The notes under the pieces: model-generated
Told to the model about the DNA's origin: nothing
Database searches by the model: none
What the model saw: only the letters and a program-made list of their open reading frames with translations
NCBI RefSeq assembly: GCF_011745365.1
Contig: NW_024468914.1
Location: forward strand, 2,316,001 to 2,380,000
Direction of reading: 5' to 3'
From: Cryphonectria parasitica EP155
Taxonomy: Eukaryota; Ascomycota; Sordariomycetes; Diaporthales; Cryphonectriaceae
DNA: 64,000 bases
Program-made: the position numbers and the translations under genes
In this document: positions 34,431-47,505 of the stretch, one piece after another
How the letters are laid out: each line of letters starts with the position of its first letter
Numbering within the stretch: the stretch's first letter is position 1

Positions 34431-37100
34431 TGGCTTGTCAATGAATCACAAAGGAACTAGGTCTCGAGATATTGCTTCAAGCCCGAGCTCTGTTCCATGC
34501 TGAGATGCTCATGGCTGTCTGTCTCTCGCAATGTATGGAGAAGAAAGACAGACAGAAGTCAATCCAGAATATAGGCAGAGGTTCCCGAGTTCAAGGCTCA
34601 ACTACGAAGCGATGGTGGGACATGCATCTCGCATCGGGATGGTCAGTAATCACCACAGAAAGTGACATTTCATGGCTGGCACGGGACCATTCCTGGACAA
34701 GTATCGCCGAGAACTATCTCACCGCATGCAAAGTATCGTTGCAGGCTCGAGAGCATACTGTTCATCTGCAGCCATTCCTCGAACGCAAATCCGTATACAG
34801 CCTTCCCAAGGTTGTCAAAACATGGTTACGAAATGCTCGGGTAACATCCGGCGAGGTGCAGACAGAAAGGTGGGGACCTCGCGAGTGGTGTGTGTGCAGA
34901 CGAGATTTTGGCGAGGGGGGGAGGAGAAGTCACCATTCTCCAATAGGCGCAGATGCTACAAAGTTTTGTGGATGCTTGGAGAGATCATCGATCAAGAGAG
35001 AGAATCATGATTGGCGAGCACTTATGTCGAGTTGTTTCGTTTTAAAGAGTGCCACAATTGACCCAAACACAAGACAAACATGCCAAGAACGGTATCTCGG
35101 CGCTGGAGTCCTGCTAGCAGCAAGTCGTCCATCTGTTGAGGGCTTTTGATAGTACAGTACAATACCCAGACCCTCAGCAGGTACTTTGGTAAAATGGCAA
35201 GTCTCAGCGATTGGCATTTTCTATAGCAGCACTGCCTCGTTCGGCGCAGCATGCCACCCCCTTATCGCGATGTGCCGTCGATCATCTCGTGAACGTACAT
35301 ACGCCCCCCGCTCCCCCCCTCTTCGTGAGATGGATGAGGTGAGGATCGTATTTTTGAACGCGCCTGAGCTAAGATCTGCCTGTTGATCGAGCTCCTGCGG
35401 TGAAATGGAACTGCGCTGCGGGCCTGCTGGATGCTGCGAGGTATGTACCATAGTAGTGTGACACGTCAAACAAGCCCCCCTCCACAGGGATGGGGAATGG
35501 TGCCACCGCGGTACATGAGAACGGTATTACTATTACGCTGATACTATGCTGCTCGATACCGCCTACTATAGTACAGGAAACTACTGTACGTGGATGGCCG
35601 GTGAGACAAACCCCCTTCTCAGCCATCCGGTGACCGTGTAAGGCAAACACGGGGGCGTCTTGTTGCCGGAAATTGGGTTCAAGGGGATAGATGGACATCG
35701 TGTTCGAGGAACAAACAAAAAGACAAGGGAACGAAAGACAGAAAAAACACAGTTGCCTCTTGCCTCTGGACAGGGCCTTTCATGTGCTATCCTCCTCATG
35801 GGAATGCGAAAGTTTGCCCTTCTTACTCGTAACTCGAAGAAAAGCAAAGGGTAGAGTTTATCAGGAAGCTTGCGTGGTTCCGTGGAGACGTCAGTCCTCG
35901 TATTCAGCTAGAGGCACATGTCGGCAGAGAGTCTTACTGAGGAGTACGGTACTTTAGGGTACATGACGCACTACTCTGTGTTGTATGGTGACGGGTTGTA
36001 CAGACGCAGTATCTTACAGGGGGCTTGGCCAGCCAAGCTTAGTGTCCACCAAGACGGGACCGGGAACCTCTCAGATGTATTAACTGGAACCTTTCGAGAA
36101 AGACAGAAAGGAAAGAAAAGAAGAAAAGAAGGGAACAAGAAGGAGAGGGCCCTTTGGATGCTCATGAACCCCCTTAGAGTGGCACGTAGGGGAAAATCGA
36201 GCTACTTCCCTCCCTTGTTTCGTGAAAACTCAGCAGGATGATGCTCAACGTGAGCTATCAGCAGCTCTCTACCTCCCTGCCACGGCCCCTCCCTCCGTCC
36301 TTCTCCTTGCAAGTCGCAACTATGTACGTACTTACTATAGTACTATGTATATCCACTAACGAGGATCGGATCTGCAGCCAGGGTGGATGCTCCCATGCCC
36401 TGCCCCCCTTGTCTAGCCTGTCACGAACTTTTTCTGGACTGCCCTGATTCTCGCTCTGCCTTGATCAGACAAAGTTGTCTCTCATCTAACTCTTTCCTGT
36501 ACCCGACATGTGCAGAAGCTTGTTTTCCCCCTCATCTTCCTCCTAGTCATAAATTTCAAACATCTGATCCGAGGCTTTCAATGGCTTGGCTGGAGGAGGA
36601 CAATGAGACGGCACGCCTGCAGCATTGATAGGGAGGGCAATATATCCCCAGTTGCCAATATATGAGATAGATAAGCACGGGATTGTCCAGGATGAGCCTC
36701 TCATTCCCACCCCCTGGCCATAACGCGTGTCCCCTTGCACAGAGCCTCCTCCTCCTCCCGGCTTGTTTTTGATGGTTGAATATGCAAAAGAGGAGGAGGA
36801 GGAGGAGGAGGAGGAGGAGGAGAGGAAAAGAAGGAGGGAAGAGGGGAGGGGTGGACAAGGGTGGATCGAGAGAAGGGGGGAATCCAATGATGCTAGTCTC
36901 AACAGGGTAGCACCTGCCATGAGACAAGTCAGAATGCCATCTGAAATCATGGCAAAGAAAAAAAGACGGAGAAAGGAGGACGGCCAAAAGAAGAAGGAAA
37001 AAATCAGAACAGCAATCCACCAAATACGTTTAAAACATGCATGGATGCATGCGTACTGTTGGTGTCACTATCAATTCTCAACAAGTACAGCACTATGTTG
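34431..37100. other. Spacer without a convincing gene
   Basis: Contains a 225-codon open frame at 34472-35149 that begins at TTG and has no recognisable domain, several TACTATAGTA-like palindromes near 36330, and the (GGA)n repeat. I see no gene. Confidence 0.45.
36791..36822 (+). repeat. (AGG)n trinucleotide repeat
   Basis: About 10 perfect units within a purine-rich tract extending to about 36870. Confidence 0.95.
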
Positions 37101-38624
37101 CTTAGTAGCACTGCATAGATGGTACAATCACGATCCTGCTGTGTGCCGATAATGCCGTGCACTGACATTTCCACCACCACTACCGTTGCGTTTTCTTGTT
37201 TGCGCCTTTTTATTCTATTCTATTTTAATTTTCTTCATTGTAGATTTTCCCTATCATCTAACCCATTCATCTGCAAGCCCACCCTACCCCCCGCTCCCAT
37301 CTTATTGAATCGTCAACACATTATCATCGTTATCTTGCATTTTATCGAGGGCTCAGATCCTCATTCTCCTATTTCCGTAATCTTCAGCAACCCGGTCCCT
37401 ATTTCATCTGCCCACACACCATTGAATCAAGGCTGCTCAAACCTGTCCCTACTATAGCAGGCCCGCTCCCATTGACAAATCCGGTTTCCAAAAAAGCAGG
37501 ATTGGTAGGTGGGATCTGCTTTCGGTGCTCTGCCCGTACTTGAACCTTCCCCCTCCCAGCCACCATCCAAGCCAGCCGGGACATCTCCCACATTGCGTCC
37601 CCTAGCCTTGGTTCATCGAGCCATCTCTTCGCGCCGTTGTCCCTCTAATTTTTTTTAATTGTTATTTCCCTCAAACGGCTCGACTGCCTTGGTCGGCGTC
37701 TTGTGTAACCGTCGGTCACCAGTGATCGTTTGATCTTGACTAAACCACCCCCTGGGACCTGTTTCTTTCTTTTTCTTTCCCCTTCAATCTTCATCATCTG
37801 AACGGCCCACGTCCAATTCCAGGCGGAGATTTTGAAAACGTTGCTACGTCATTGGCAAACCCATCTCCGTCTGATTCGGCCTGTTCTTCACAGCCTGGCT
37901 CGGCACTACCTCCACATCGATATTGACCCCATCCTTCATTCCCTGCTGAACCCGGCCTGCTTTTCTTAGTACGACACCTCAATCTCCCTTTATGCTCGCC
38001 CAAAATCAACGCGCGCCCTGGGTCGGTTCGATTTGCTAGCCAAAAAAAAAACCAAAAAAAACCTAGCAGGACGACGTTGGGGACCGCTTTTCTCTTCCTC
38101 TCCCGCCGCAACACACAAGGTATCCCTGGCTGGACCTGCCGAACCAACTTTGAGCCTGGAATCTGACATTGCATCCAGCAGCCCACTTGGACGGGATTCC
38201 AATTCAACTCCTTATTGTTGCTGATGTTTGTTGGACGTCCGGGCTATTCGCATCATCTTTCTTGGCCTTGATTTCTCTAGCTCGTTTGCGCCCCTCTCAA
38301 GAGCTTTCTTCCCGCCGAGCCTCATCCCCCTTTCAGTGACGACCTCGCCTGCACTCTTTCTTGCTTTCGCCTATCACCGCTACGACATCTCGTCCACTGA
38401 CACGAATCCTCTTCCGTGGGTGCTGCTACTCGGGTTGGTAGCTGAAGCAAGACCTCGCCGCTCGTGCCCATCTTTCGAGGAAGAAAAAGACACACAAGGC
38501 CGCCCAGAGGTGTCTCGCGCCTTCTGTGGCGTTGTCACTGGGAACACAAACAACACCAAATTTTCTATCCTAGCAACTCGACTCGAGCCCACCAGCCGCT
38601 CCCGAGCGCTTCCCATCAGCAGTC
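37101..38624 (+). promoter_or_regulatory. Promoter and pyrimidine-rich leader of the metallopeptidase gene
   Basis: C/T-rich on the plus strand over about 1.4 kb, with alternating T-rich and C-rich patches typical of fungal 5' leaders. Several short uORFs are possible, for example the frame opening near 38223. The start of transcription is unknown. Confidence 0.4.
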
Positions 38625-41384
38625 ATGGCGCCCAGTCTGCTGTCCATCAAGTCTATCAGACGACGATCCAAGGCCAGCTTCAAGACCGAGAAGTCCTCTA
38701 CCGATGTGGCCACCGACGCCTCGAGCGACGCAAGCAACGGGCGCACACCCACCAGCGGATCGCTGACGCCTCCCTCTGGCGCCCCCTCGGTTGCAGGACA
38801 GTCCGACATTGCACTGAACCATCAGTTGTCCAAGGAGAAGTTGAGCGAGTCACCCAATGACACACCCGCGGTCCCTCCTATTCCATACCTGCGACCGCCA
38901 TTGCGGACGGCGACAAATAACAGCAATCGATACAGCGTGTCTGGCATGACGGGATTGGGCTCGCCGCCGACAAGTGGACGAGGGCCGCAGCCACAATTGC
39001 CCGTCTCGCCTTATGCGCCGCAGATCGAGAACATACGGCATGGTGCTTGGGTGAGTCTTGATGCCATTTTGGTGTGCTGCGATAAGCCAATTGGGATCCT
39101 AGGAGGGAGAGGAGACGATGAGGAGATCTGATGGTCTCTCTTCTCTCTCTGAGGTTACTAGGTCTTCGGTTTGCAGGTCGGAATGGGGCTTTGCGCACCG
39201 CCGGCTTGACATCGGCATGGCAGCTTGAAAGGGAGCCACGCCCAAGAATTATTGGCTGACGATCGGCTACATAGGTTTCGCAGAAGGTGCTCATCATAAC
39301 GGGCACGGTCGGGGCGGGAGTTGGACGATCGATTGATGGAGAAGTGACCGTGTCACGGTCGGACGATGACTACCCGCCAGTGTCATGGCCAGTCCGCGAC
39401 TGCCGCTTCAAGGCGTTGGTCTATCTGCAGTCTGGCGTGAATAAGCTCCGGTTTGATTTCTTCAGCCCCAAGCTTGCGAACAGCGGGACCTCGAACCCGA
39501 TCCACTCGACGCAGCTCACCATCAACTCGTTGCCACCCTCGTCATCCCCGCCTCTACAGCTGGCGATCCTGGTGGCCAAGGATTCTCCCGAGACCTTCGA
39601 TGCGCCCCCTGAACGAGCCAAGAGGGAGGGCAACGACCTGGACGTTGCCATTCGAAAGTTCCGCATGGCTGCTTACCTCTGGCAGGCATTCACGGCCGAG
39701 CAGATGTTTCGTAACAAGTTTGGGCGTCGCACTTTTAGATTTGAAGAGGAGTGGACTCAGGGCACCACCTGCGCGAGGGACCACGAGAGCGGGAGGCTCA
39801 GGAACGAGGCGCGCATCCACATCATCCGGATGGACAAGACAGTGGCCGAGATCAGGAACCTGGACATCGCACAGCAGAACCAGAAGGCCGCTGACAAGGG
39901 TGGGCTGTTTCCGATGGCGGCAGAGGCGGTTAGGAAGTACTTCAACCTGCGGCCGGGACAGGAGCAATATGTTTCCTGCATGTACCTGGACAGCCACTGG
40001 GACCCCAACGACCAGATGATCCAGGGCCATGCCGCGCTGGGCAGCTCCAGCGGAGACCTGAAGCTGGCCATCTTCGGCTCTCATGCTCTGCACAGCTATC
40101 CCACAAAGCTGGAGGAGGTCGTCCCGGCGTTCACGGACTGTACCCCTACCGACACAAAACACGTCGCTAATGATTGTAACGAGGCGGGCAGCTCCTGGGA
40201 GAACGCCAATATTGGCATTGGCGCTCATCTGCACGAGACGGGCCATCTGTTTGGCTGCCCCCACCAGGCGAACGGTGTGATGCTGCGTGACTACGTCAAC
40301 CTGCACAGGTCCTTCCTGAGCCACGAGGCATATTCTACGAGGACCAAGTCCAAGGGCGGCCCTGTCACCCAGGCAGACGAGTGCACCTGGCACCGTCTCG
40401 ACTGTCTGCGCTTCCGCAGCCACCCGTGCTTCGCGCTTCCTCATGACCCCCCGCGACACCCCGATGACACAGTCCACGCCTGGCCGGTCGAGGACGGCAA
40501 GGTCGCCGTGACTGCCCCTTCTGGCATTTCTTTTATCGAGATCTACGGCGAGGGCGAGGACCTGTGCACAACATGGATGGAGTGTCCAGGGCTTCTCGAG
40601 GAGAACCAGGTCAAGCGACAGATCATGCTGACGGAGGACGAACTGCGCAAGCGCCTTCCTGAGGACAAGCGCAAGGGCAAGATCCGGCTTAGCATCAAGT
40701 CGCACGGTGGCGGCGGGCTGGATGTGGACGACGTGCGGGCGCTGTGCGGCAAGGAGAGTAAGCTAAGCGTCGGCAAGCCTGTGACGGGCTGGACCGGCTT
40801 CCGCGGCAAGAAGCTCGGACTCTCCAAACTTGAGGGCTCCCAGCCCGTCGAGTTCGTGTTCACGAGTGCCACGCGGCAGGATAGGGTGCTCAGTAAGGTG
40901 GCGGTGTACCACGGTGCAGCACTGGACGGTATCGAGTTTATCTACGATGATGACTCGAAGCAGGTCTTCGGAAAGGCGCCGCCCAACGTTAATGTGGGCG
41001 TGTTCGATCTGGGTGAGTTTCGATGTGCAATCATTCTCTTGTCTTTTAAAATTCGAAAAGATGGGCCGCTAATGTCCTTATCTCTTACAGATGTCCGCAA
41101 GGGCGAGTACATCTCCGGCTTTGTGGTGCGATCAGGAGCCTGGATCGACGGCATCCAGATCTTGACTTCTTTGGGCAACCGCTCGCCTTTCTTTGGAAAC
41201 AGGAACGGCGGCAGTTCGTAAGTAGACCTTCTCGCGACTCCTCACCACGCACATCAGAAGGAAGGCTAACGATCCGTCCTCTTATAGTCACACCCTCATT
41301 CCCCCCTACGGCTACAATATCTGTGGTGTATGGGGTTCTTGCGGCTCGTGGGTCGACGGCTTCTCGGTTATTATCCGGAAGTGA
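38625..41384 (+). CDS. Putative zinc metallopeptidase (YIL108W-like, PF12044 type) with C-terminal jacalin-like domain
   Basis: Exons 38625-39050, 39275-41012, 41091-41217 and 41288-41384 (introns 224, 78 and 70 nt) join to 795 aa; yeast YIL108W is about 700. The first 140 residues are a serine/proline-rich, probably disordered tail. The central region contains the zinc-binding metzincin pattern HExxHxxGxxH as HETGHLFGCPH (H462, E463, H466, H472), followed shortly by a methionine (VMLRDY) that could be the Met-turn. The C-terminal part (about 635-795) has jacalin-type strands (GAALDGIEFIYDD, SGAWIDGIQILTSLG, GSWVDGFSVIIRK). No signal peptide or membrane span is seen, so it is probably intracellular. 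The family is conserved in fungi but its substrate is not known to me. Catalytic residues are intact. Confidence 0.92.
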
Positions 41385-42010
41385 GCAGATTGAACCCATC
41401 AGAGAGCATTATGAACTCGCAACACATGTGGCACAGTTCATGTACAAACTTGTCGAAGCGACAATCCCACCCTTTTCTTGCGACGAACCGAGGGACACAC
41501 CACTACTCGCCTGCAAACAAGCGCACCTCTTTTTTTTCTTTTGCATTTTTAGGGAACGGACTATGCAGGCAGGTAGGCATGAGGGCGACTCAAAGACTAA
41601 GCAACGATACTCCCTTGAGAGAAATGGGGAACAAGGCATCGGCATATTCTCTTATGACATTCTTAATGGCTAATTAGCACCAGCCTCTCTTTCTCTCTAC
41701 CTGTTGAGGCTGGCCTTGGTTATTCCTTTCATCAACACCTGGTTGGAGATATCTCATAGGATTTTTTCATGGTGGCTTTAGGATAGCCTTCTCAGAATCC
41801 GGGCTCTGTGGTTCAGTATTTACCCAGGGTCACGATTGGGCTTTCCAACCTCTGGCATGCAGACAGCTCCATATTTGTCCCGTCCTCGGTGGATAGAAGA
41901 AGCTGCTATTCGTTCCTTGGGGTATCGTCGAAGGGGGAATGGGAAACATACGCGGAAGAAAGGTCGGGGAGTTTTGGTCGTGTCGTCTTGTCTTGCCCAT
42001 TTGTATAGAG

Positions 42011-42047
<37 letters not shown>

Positions 42048-43860
42048 CACAGTCTTAGCAACCTTTGGATGAAGGACGACCTGGACTTGTTGAATATGAA
42101 ATAATACCAGGTTCTCATACTGAACTACTCCGTGAAACTTGAAACCCCTCCGTCCTCCTAGACACGCCAGTTTCTGTATTCCAGCCTTAGCAGGCTCAAG
42201 CAGGGTTAGGTTCAGCAAGGTGGGGAGGTGACTACCTGCCGCTTCGGGACTTAAAAGGACAGGGGGTTAAATTGACGGTAGCAGTGGGGAACCAAACCCA
42301 CTCACACCAAACCTCTGTCTCTCTTTCTCTTTCAGCCCTCTCTCTTGCTTAAAAGCGAGCTTACGAACGAGAGGGAAAGGGCTGGCCTTGGGAAAGGAAA
42401 ACCGGCTTCTTCCCAGCCCAGCCCAGCCTAGGAACCCTCCCCACCTTCTCCATTCTCGAATACTGACCCATGAGGACGAGTGCTGAGATTAGAGGCCAAG
42501 AAGATCGAGATCTGGGGTTGATTGACTTAATTAGTTACGCGCCTGCTTTGGGTTGGTGATTTTGAGCAAGACCATTCGCGCAGCGAGCGGTAATTATACA
42601 ATGATAGTTTCATGCTGAAAAGGAATGGAAAGGGATGCCTGTGTGGGCGGCGGGCGGATGATTGACCAGAGTTGGTTTGGAGAGAGGGCGAGGGATGAGG
42701 TGATGCGGGCCAATGGGATTTCGCGATGATGCTGGAGGAAGAGATGTTGGAATGGACTCAATAAGAACAAGAAGAAGCTGACTGTGTTGGCCCCTCAGGT
42801 GATGAATGCGGAGCTCGTGACTGCTACCGTACAAAGTACCGGGGGTTTGTTTGGAGGAGGAAGAGGACCTTGGATGGATCGATGTTTTGATACGTAATGT
42901 GGAGACAATGGCTGGAGCTTAATAATTTTTTTCCCTTTTCTTTCTTTTTATTTACATTTCTTCTTCTTCTTTTCTTCCCTTACTTTGGACCCATGAGAGC
43001 TCTGGATGACCGATGGTTTGTACAGTATGAATAGGTTGGAATGATGACCACATGAACGAAGCTACTGCAAGTACTGTCAAAATAAATGAGAAAATGCAGA
43101 GCATCGGAGGAGAGGATCCTGATCCATGAGGTTATGGGTTTTTTTTTCGGAAGGGCAAGCCCAGTCTTATTCTTATCATCTCCTGCCAGTGCCCATTCAT
43201 CCATTCATTGCTCACTGCATGCCGGTTGACCTTGGCTTGGGTGCGTACCAGAGAGCTTTAATAGTCCAAAGGGTCTAAGCACTGGCGTCTTTGTGCAGCT
43301 TACCTGCCCAATGAGCTGTGAGTGGATGGTGCTGGATCCTTGTCCCCTGGCCCCCTCTCCTCCCGTTTTCCTTGGGTCTGTGGTGTGTGCATGTGGTGTG
43401 TGTCTCTGTATGCTCGGTGCAATGGTTTCTTTCTCCCTTGCCATAGTACCGATTTCTCTGGATCTGGACCTTGTATGGTGGGTTCATCCTGCCCTGTCTG
43501 GCTGCCACTGTACACTTGAACAGACACTACATTGCAACTGCAACTGCACCAGCATTGCCCTGCCTCGTTTCGGTGCTGCTGGGTTCCATGCATGGCACCC
43601 AAGACAAGTGAAGGCATTTTCTCTAGTTTCAGAAAAGGAATTGTTATCTATCTTCTATTTGTCTTGCGTGCTGAAGCCAAGCCTGCTTTCGTCCAAGGAC
43701 TTTTTTCCTTCTCAAGGTCAAACCTTGGGACGAGGATGGTGTCAGTTTAGGACAGGACAAGGTCAGGTCTGCTTTGGGTTTGTGCCGAGAGCGACCGGAT
43801 TGGAATGCGAGAGAGAGAGAGAGGATCTCGGTTGCAGTTCCAGCCCGTTAACCCTCACTT
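41385..43860. other. Spacer without a convincing gene
   Basis: 3' flank of the metallopeptidase gene, then a (CA)n repeat and AT/GC-mixed spacer. The 189-codon frame at 43293-43862 is Cys/Leu-rich without a recognisable domain and is not called. Confidence 0.45.
42017..42044 (+). repeat. (CA)n microsatellite
   Basis: 14 CA units directly preceded by GCGCGC. Confidence 0.96.
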
Positions 43861-44160
43861 GACCCTACGTTAGCTGTGAGTACCTACCGATTTTCTCCTA
43901 CCTGCAACCCTCTCGAACCCCCGAAATCCTCGCTTGGTTCAATTCTTTTTGCAAAAAATCTGTTCTTCTGGGAAATTTCCTGCAAACCTCAACAGAACAC
44001 ACTGTGAAGGACACCAAGAAAGGAGGAGAGAAAAAAAGATCATCCACTCCAACCTCTTTCAGCCCAGTCACAGTATTATCGCTGGAATCTGGACTGGATT
44101 GACTGGGCTAGATCAACCACAGCCAGTTTTCCCTTGTCTGCTGCTCAGGGCTCAAGCTCC

Positions 44161-44265
44161 ATGCCTAGCACTGCCCTTTTCCCCGTCCACCCCCGAACCT
44201 ACTGCATACCTGCCTACCTACCTGGCACCTCCTCTCGACTCCGCCCTGGACACCCTCTGGCCTGA
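44161..44265 (+). promoter_or_regulatory. Upstream ORF before the Whi5/Nrm1-like gene
   Basis: ATG at 44161 opens a 34-codon frame ending in TGA at 44263-44265, 73 nt before the main start at 44339. The transcript start is unknown, so its presence in the mRNA is inferred. Confidence 0.3.
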
Positions 44266-44338
44266 CCAAGCAGTCCTCATCCATTCTCTTCCCTTGTTCT
44301 GACGACAACCCTCATCTCTCGCCAGACCAGGTCAATCG

Positions 44339-45591
44339 ATGTCAATGTCCAGATCAAAAAATATGATGTCGCCCTCCAAGAAGCAGCCTGAGGCTGTGGC
44401 TGACAAGGTCCTCAAGAGGGCAGAAGTGGGCAAGGTAAGTAACATGATGAAAGCCTCCTCTTCCTTTATCAACACATCTCCTCATTGTTTCTCCATCGAT
44501 ACAATCGTGGACATTTCCTTTCCCATCCGAGCCTTGTGATCGCTGACCGTGAGGTTCAACGGTTTTTTCTACCTTTGCAGATGGCCCGCCGCCTCCAGAG
44601 CCGCCTCGCCCTCGCCCAGTTCAAGACAAAACGGGGCTGGGAGGACCTCTCCCTCGACGTGATCGAGCCCAAATTCGAGGAGGAGCTCCGACAACACAAG
44701 GCTGCCATTCGACGCAAGCGCCTGGCCGATGGCGAGATTCTCTCCGACTCCTCCTCCAGTGCATCCGACCTCCCCTACCCGACACGGGCCCTGATGAGCT
44801 CTCCCTTGAAGGCACCCTTGTTCTCCGACGCCATCGGCTCCAGCAATGGCAGCACTGGCCACCGCAAGCGAACATATCTGTCGACCTTCGAGAACGACCT
44901 CAATTTCTCCTCGAGCCCCGCCAAACGCTACAGGCTCTCACCTACGGCACACAAGTCCTTCCCAGGCCACCATGTCTCGTGGAGCAACAGCCGTAACAGT
45001 CTGGTCCAGTCCTCCCCCCTCAAGCCTCGCCGGCAGACGCACTTCAAGACCTCGACCGGCCCCGACGTGTCCTTCTTCCCGTCCTCCACCCGTCTCGACC
45101 GAAGCATGACTACTCCGAACTTTGCCGTTCCCGACGAGGATGATGACGACCTCCTCCCTTCTCACTCGTTTCAGCTCAGCGGCACCCGATCCTCGCCGCC
45201 CACCACCCCTGTCATGGGCAATCGCCGCCTTGCTCCTCGCAATGCCGATAAGAACGGTGGCAGGCTCGAGTCAAGGGATGAAGGAGCAGAGCTGCTGCTG
45301 TACATGAAGTCGTCGCCCACTCCTGCAGGGCTTCCCCCTCGGAGCCAGATGGAGCCGCCCTCTACACCACCCCCCAAGCACCTCGGCTTCACCCCTCAGG
45401 CCATGGCCACGCCAAACCTGGACAACCCGCTGTTCCCTCATACGCCTGGTCAGGCTTTCAACTTTGCCGACTACCTCAACATGACCCCCAGCCCGGCCCA
45501 GAAGACGTGGAAGACACCGATCGGACTGGGCTCGGCCAAGACGCCGCGAAGCGTGGCTAGAAGACACCTCGCGTTTGATCAGGCCCTCTGA
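44339..45591 (+). CDS. Whi5/Nrm1-family transcriptional repressor of G1/S genes
   Basis: Exons 44339-44434 and 44581-45591 (intron 146 nt, branch-like CTGACC) join to 368 aa. Residues about 36-62 form the Whi5/Nrm1 (GTB) motif, with RLQSRLALAQFKTKRGW followed by LSLDVIEPKFEEEL. In yeasts this motif tethers the repressor to the SBF/MBF transcription factors; in S. pombe Nrm1 shuts off MBF at the end of S phase. The rest is disordered and packed with SP/TP sites (SSPLK, TTPVM, SPTPAG, STPPPKH, MTPSPAQ, KTPRS), fitting control by cyclin-dependent kinase. KRxYRLSP-like and other basic patches could serve nuclear import. The second exon itself starts with ATG, so a form lacking the first 32 residues is possible. 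Family assignment is good; whether it is functionally Whi5 or Nrm1 cannot be told. Confidence 0.85.
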
Positions 45592-47505
45592 GAAAGGGCA
45601 AATTGGTCGAGAACCTCAAAACTCAATTGTTTTACGAAGAAAACGATTTGGCTATCGCCATGCCAGACCATCATCTCGTCTGGCTATTCACAACAACTCC
45701 AGCCCCCTTTTCCTTTGTCCGTGATACCTGGCTCACGTCGAGCCCCTTACCCTACACGATGGGGCATGCCCCACAAACTGCAATACTATGATCATTTCAC
45801 GACACTATCCCTCCGGTCTGTACCTGAATGTTACACCTTGCATCAACAAATTCCAACACCCCCCCCCCACAAGAACACCCCCAGATGCCTTCGATGAGAA
45901 AACAAAGACAAAAAACATACATGAGACACGAGCCCGACCACTGCCTACGAAGATTTTCCCTGCACTACCAATCAAATCCCCTTTGACCCGGTCTGGATTG
46001 CATTTGGAATTTGTCACTGCACTACCTTCGTTGTTTTCTGATGGGAATAATTTTCTTTTTTGAGAGCAGAAATTGTATGAACAAGTATGGATGGTTAACG
46101 TGAGAGCAAGCAAGGGAGGCAGGCACCAATTGAGATTGGCGAGGCAACACTCGAGAAGTGAGTGGAATTGGGCGATAAGCCAGGCACTATGAAAAGGAAG
46201 TTAGGGGACGGAACGTTTGGGGATTTACTGCCCCTCATTCCTGAGGTTGCAACCTTTCCGTCCCGTTAGACGCGTCGTCGCGTTTTCTCGCGTCAGGCAT
46301 TAGGCTAGAACCAATCAGAATGAAGATTTTGTGGGCTAGATGACATCATCCTTGACACTTTTTTTGGAGCTCGAGGGATCAAGGTACCCACAAGCCACGA
46401 GGGTTCGTGTTCGTGTGCATGACTAATCAATCGGAAAATTGGGGGTGTGGGGAATGGGGCCCAGACCAACCAGGGACGGAGCGAGGGGACAAGGGTGAGA
46501 GAGTTCTTGGTTTTATATGATAAAAAGTGGTGTTGCATAAAAGGGAAAAAATGATAAAAAACATGAGGATAGTCAATGTTTGTGAGTAGAAAGGTATGTG
46601 CATCATTTTCATTCATCTCTTAAGTTTCTTTTCCGTGCCTGATGGAAGATTGATATCCTCTGTCTACAGGTAGGTGGGATTATGTGTGTAGGAACAAATG
46701 TGTTTAAGGTGGTATTGCTGCCACCCAGATACCTACTGTTCAGCATCTGTGGCCTGGCTGGCCTGCTGCCTATGACTGACTCTGCAGCCGGATGATACTA
46801 GTAGATTAGTAATAATTGTACATTTGTATCGATGTGATGGATAAAATCATGACCATCTGAAATCGAGTATCTTGGTCTGTGGATGGAGAGATTGATTGGG
46901 TCTTGACTTGGATCTCTCTTTCGTGACATGTAGATGAGGGGTGTAGCAGTCTTGAGGCAAGGTAGAGGGGAGGCTCCATGGGGAGGAGGAAGACGGACAA
47001 TGTCTGGCAGAATATGGGACCCACAGTGTGGGAAGGTCTGTAGTAGGGGACGGGGGTAAGGGGAAGGAAAATGGGAAAATATGGGATTGGATGCAGATGG
47101 TGCAAAGAAACAGAGGCTGGGTGCCTGGACTGTTTGGTGGTGCCTGGAATGGAATGGTTGCATCTCGTGCTGTGGTAATGCATGCTTTTTAATCATCATT
47201 TGAGAACCTGCGCGGGGAACTAGCCCTCAACGACTCTTGCGCTCCTGGGGCGTCCGTCTATCCGTCCGTCCCTCATCCTACTTGAGAAGTCTAAACAAGA
47301 CCATCGTTTCGAGACGTCTTGATGGCGGTGGACAGACGTGCATGTTCACCCTCCCGCACAAGATAGTCAATGGCTCCCCATTATGAGACTCATACTCCCT
47401 CTCCCCCAACTCCCAAAACCCCTAAACGCCGCCACCAACAAGATCATCAAAATTACTTCTCAGCCACCACCAGCGCCAGAAATCAGCAACCATCCCACCC
47501 CAATT
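45592..47505. other. Convergent intergenic region
   Basis: Between the 3' ends of the Whi5/Nrm1-like gene and the UCH gene. It is AT-richer at 46500-46620 and 46790-46870. Short minus-strand frames here lack coding character. No gene was seen. Confidence 0.5.

Noticed and set aside
34472..35149. 225-codon plus-strand frame
   Set aside because: Starts with TTG, has no recognised domain, and shows no intron signals or neighbouring coding support.
39554..40705. 383-codon open frame on the minus strand
   Set aside because: It is exactly antisense to the conserved metallopeptidase exon; the GC-rich codon pattern of the real gene leaves the opposite strand open.
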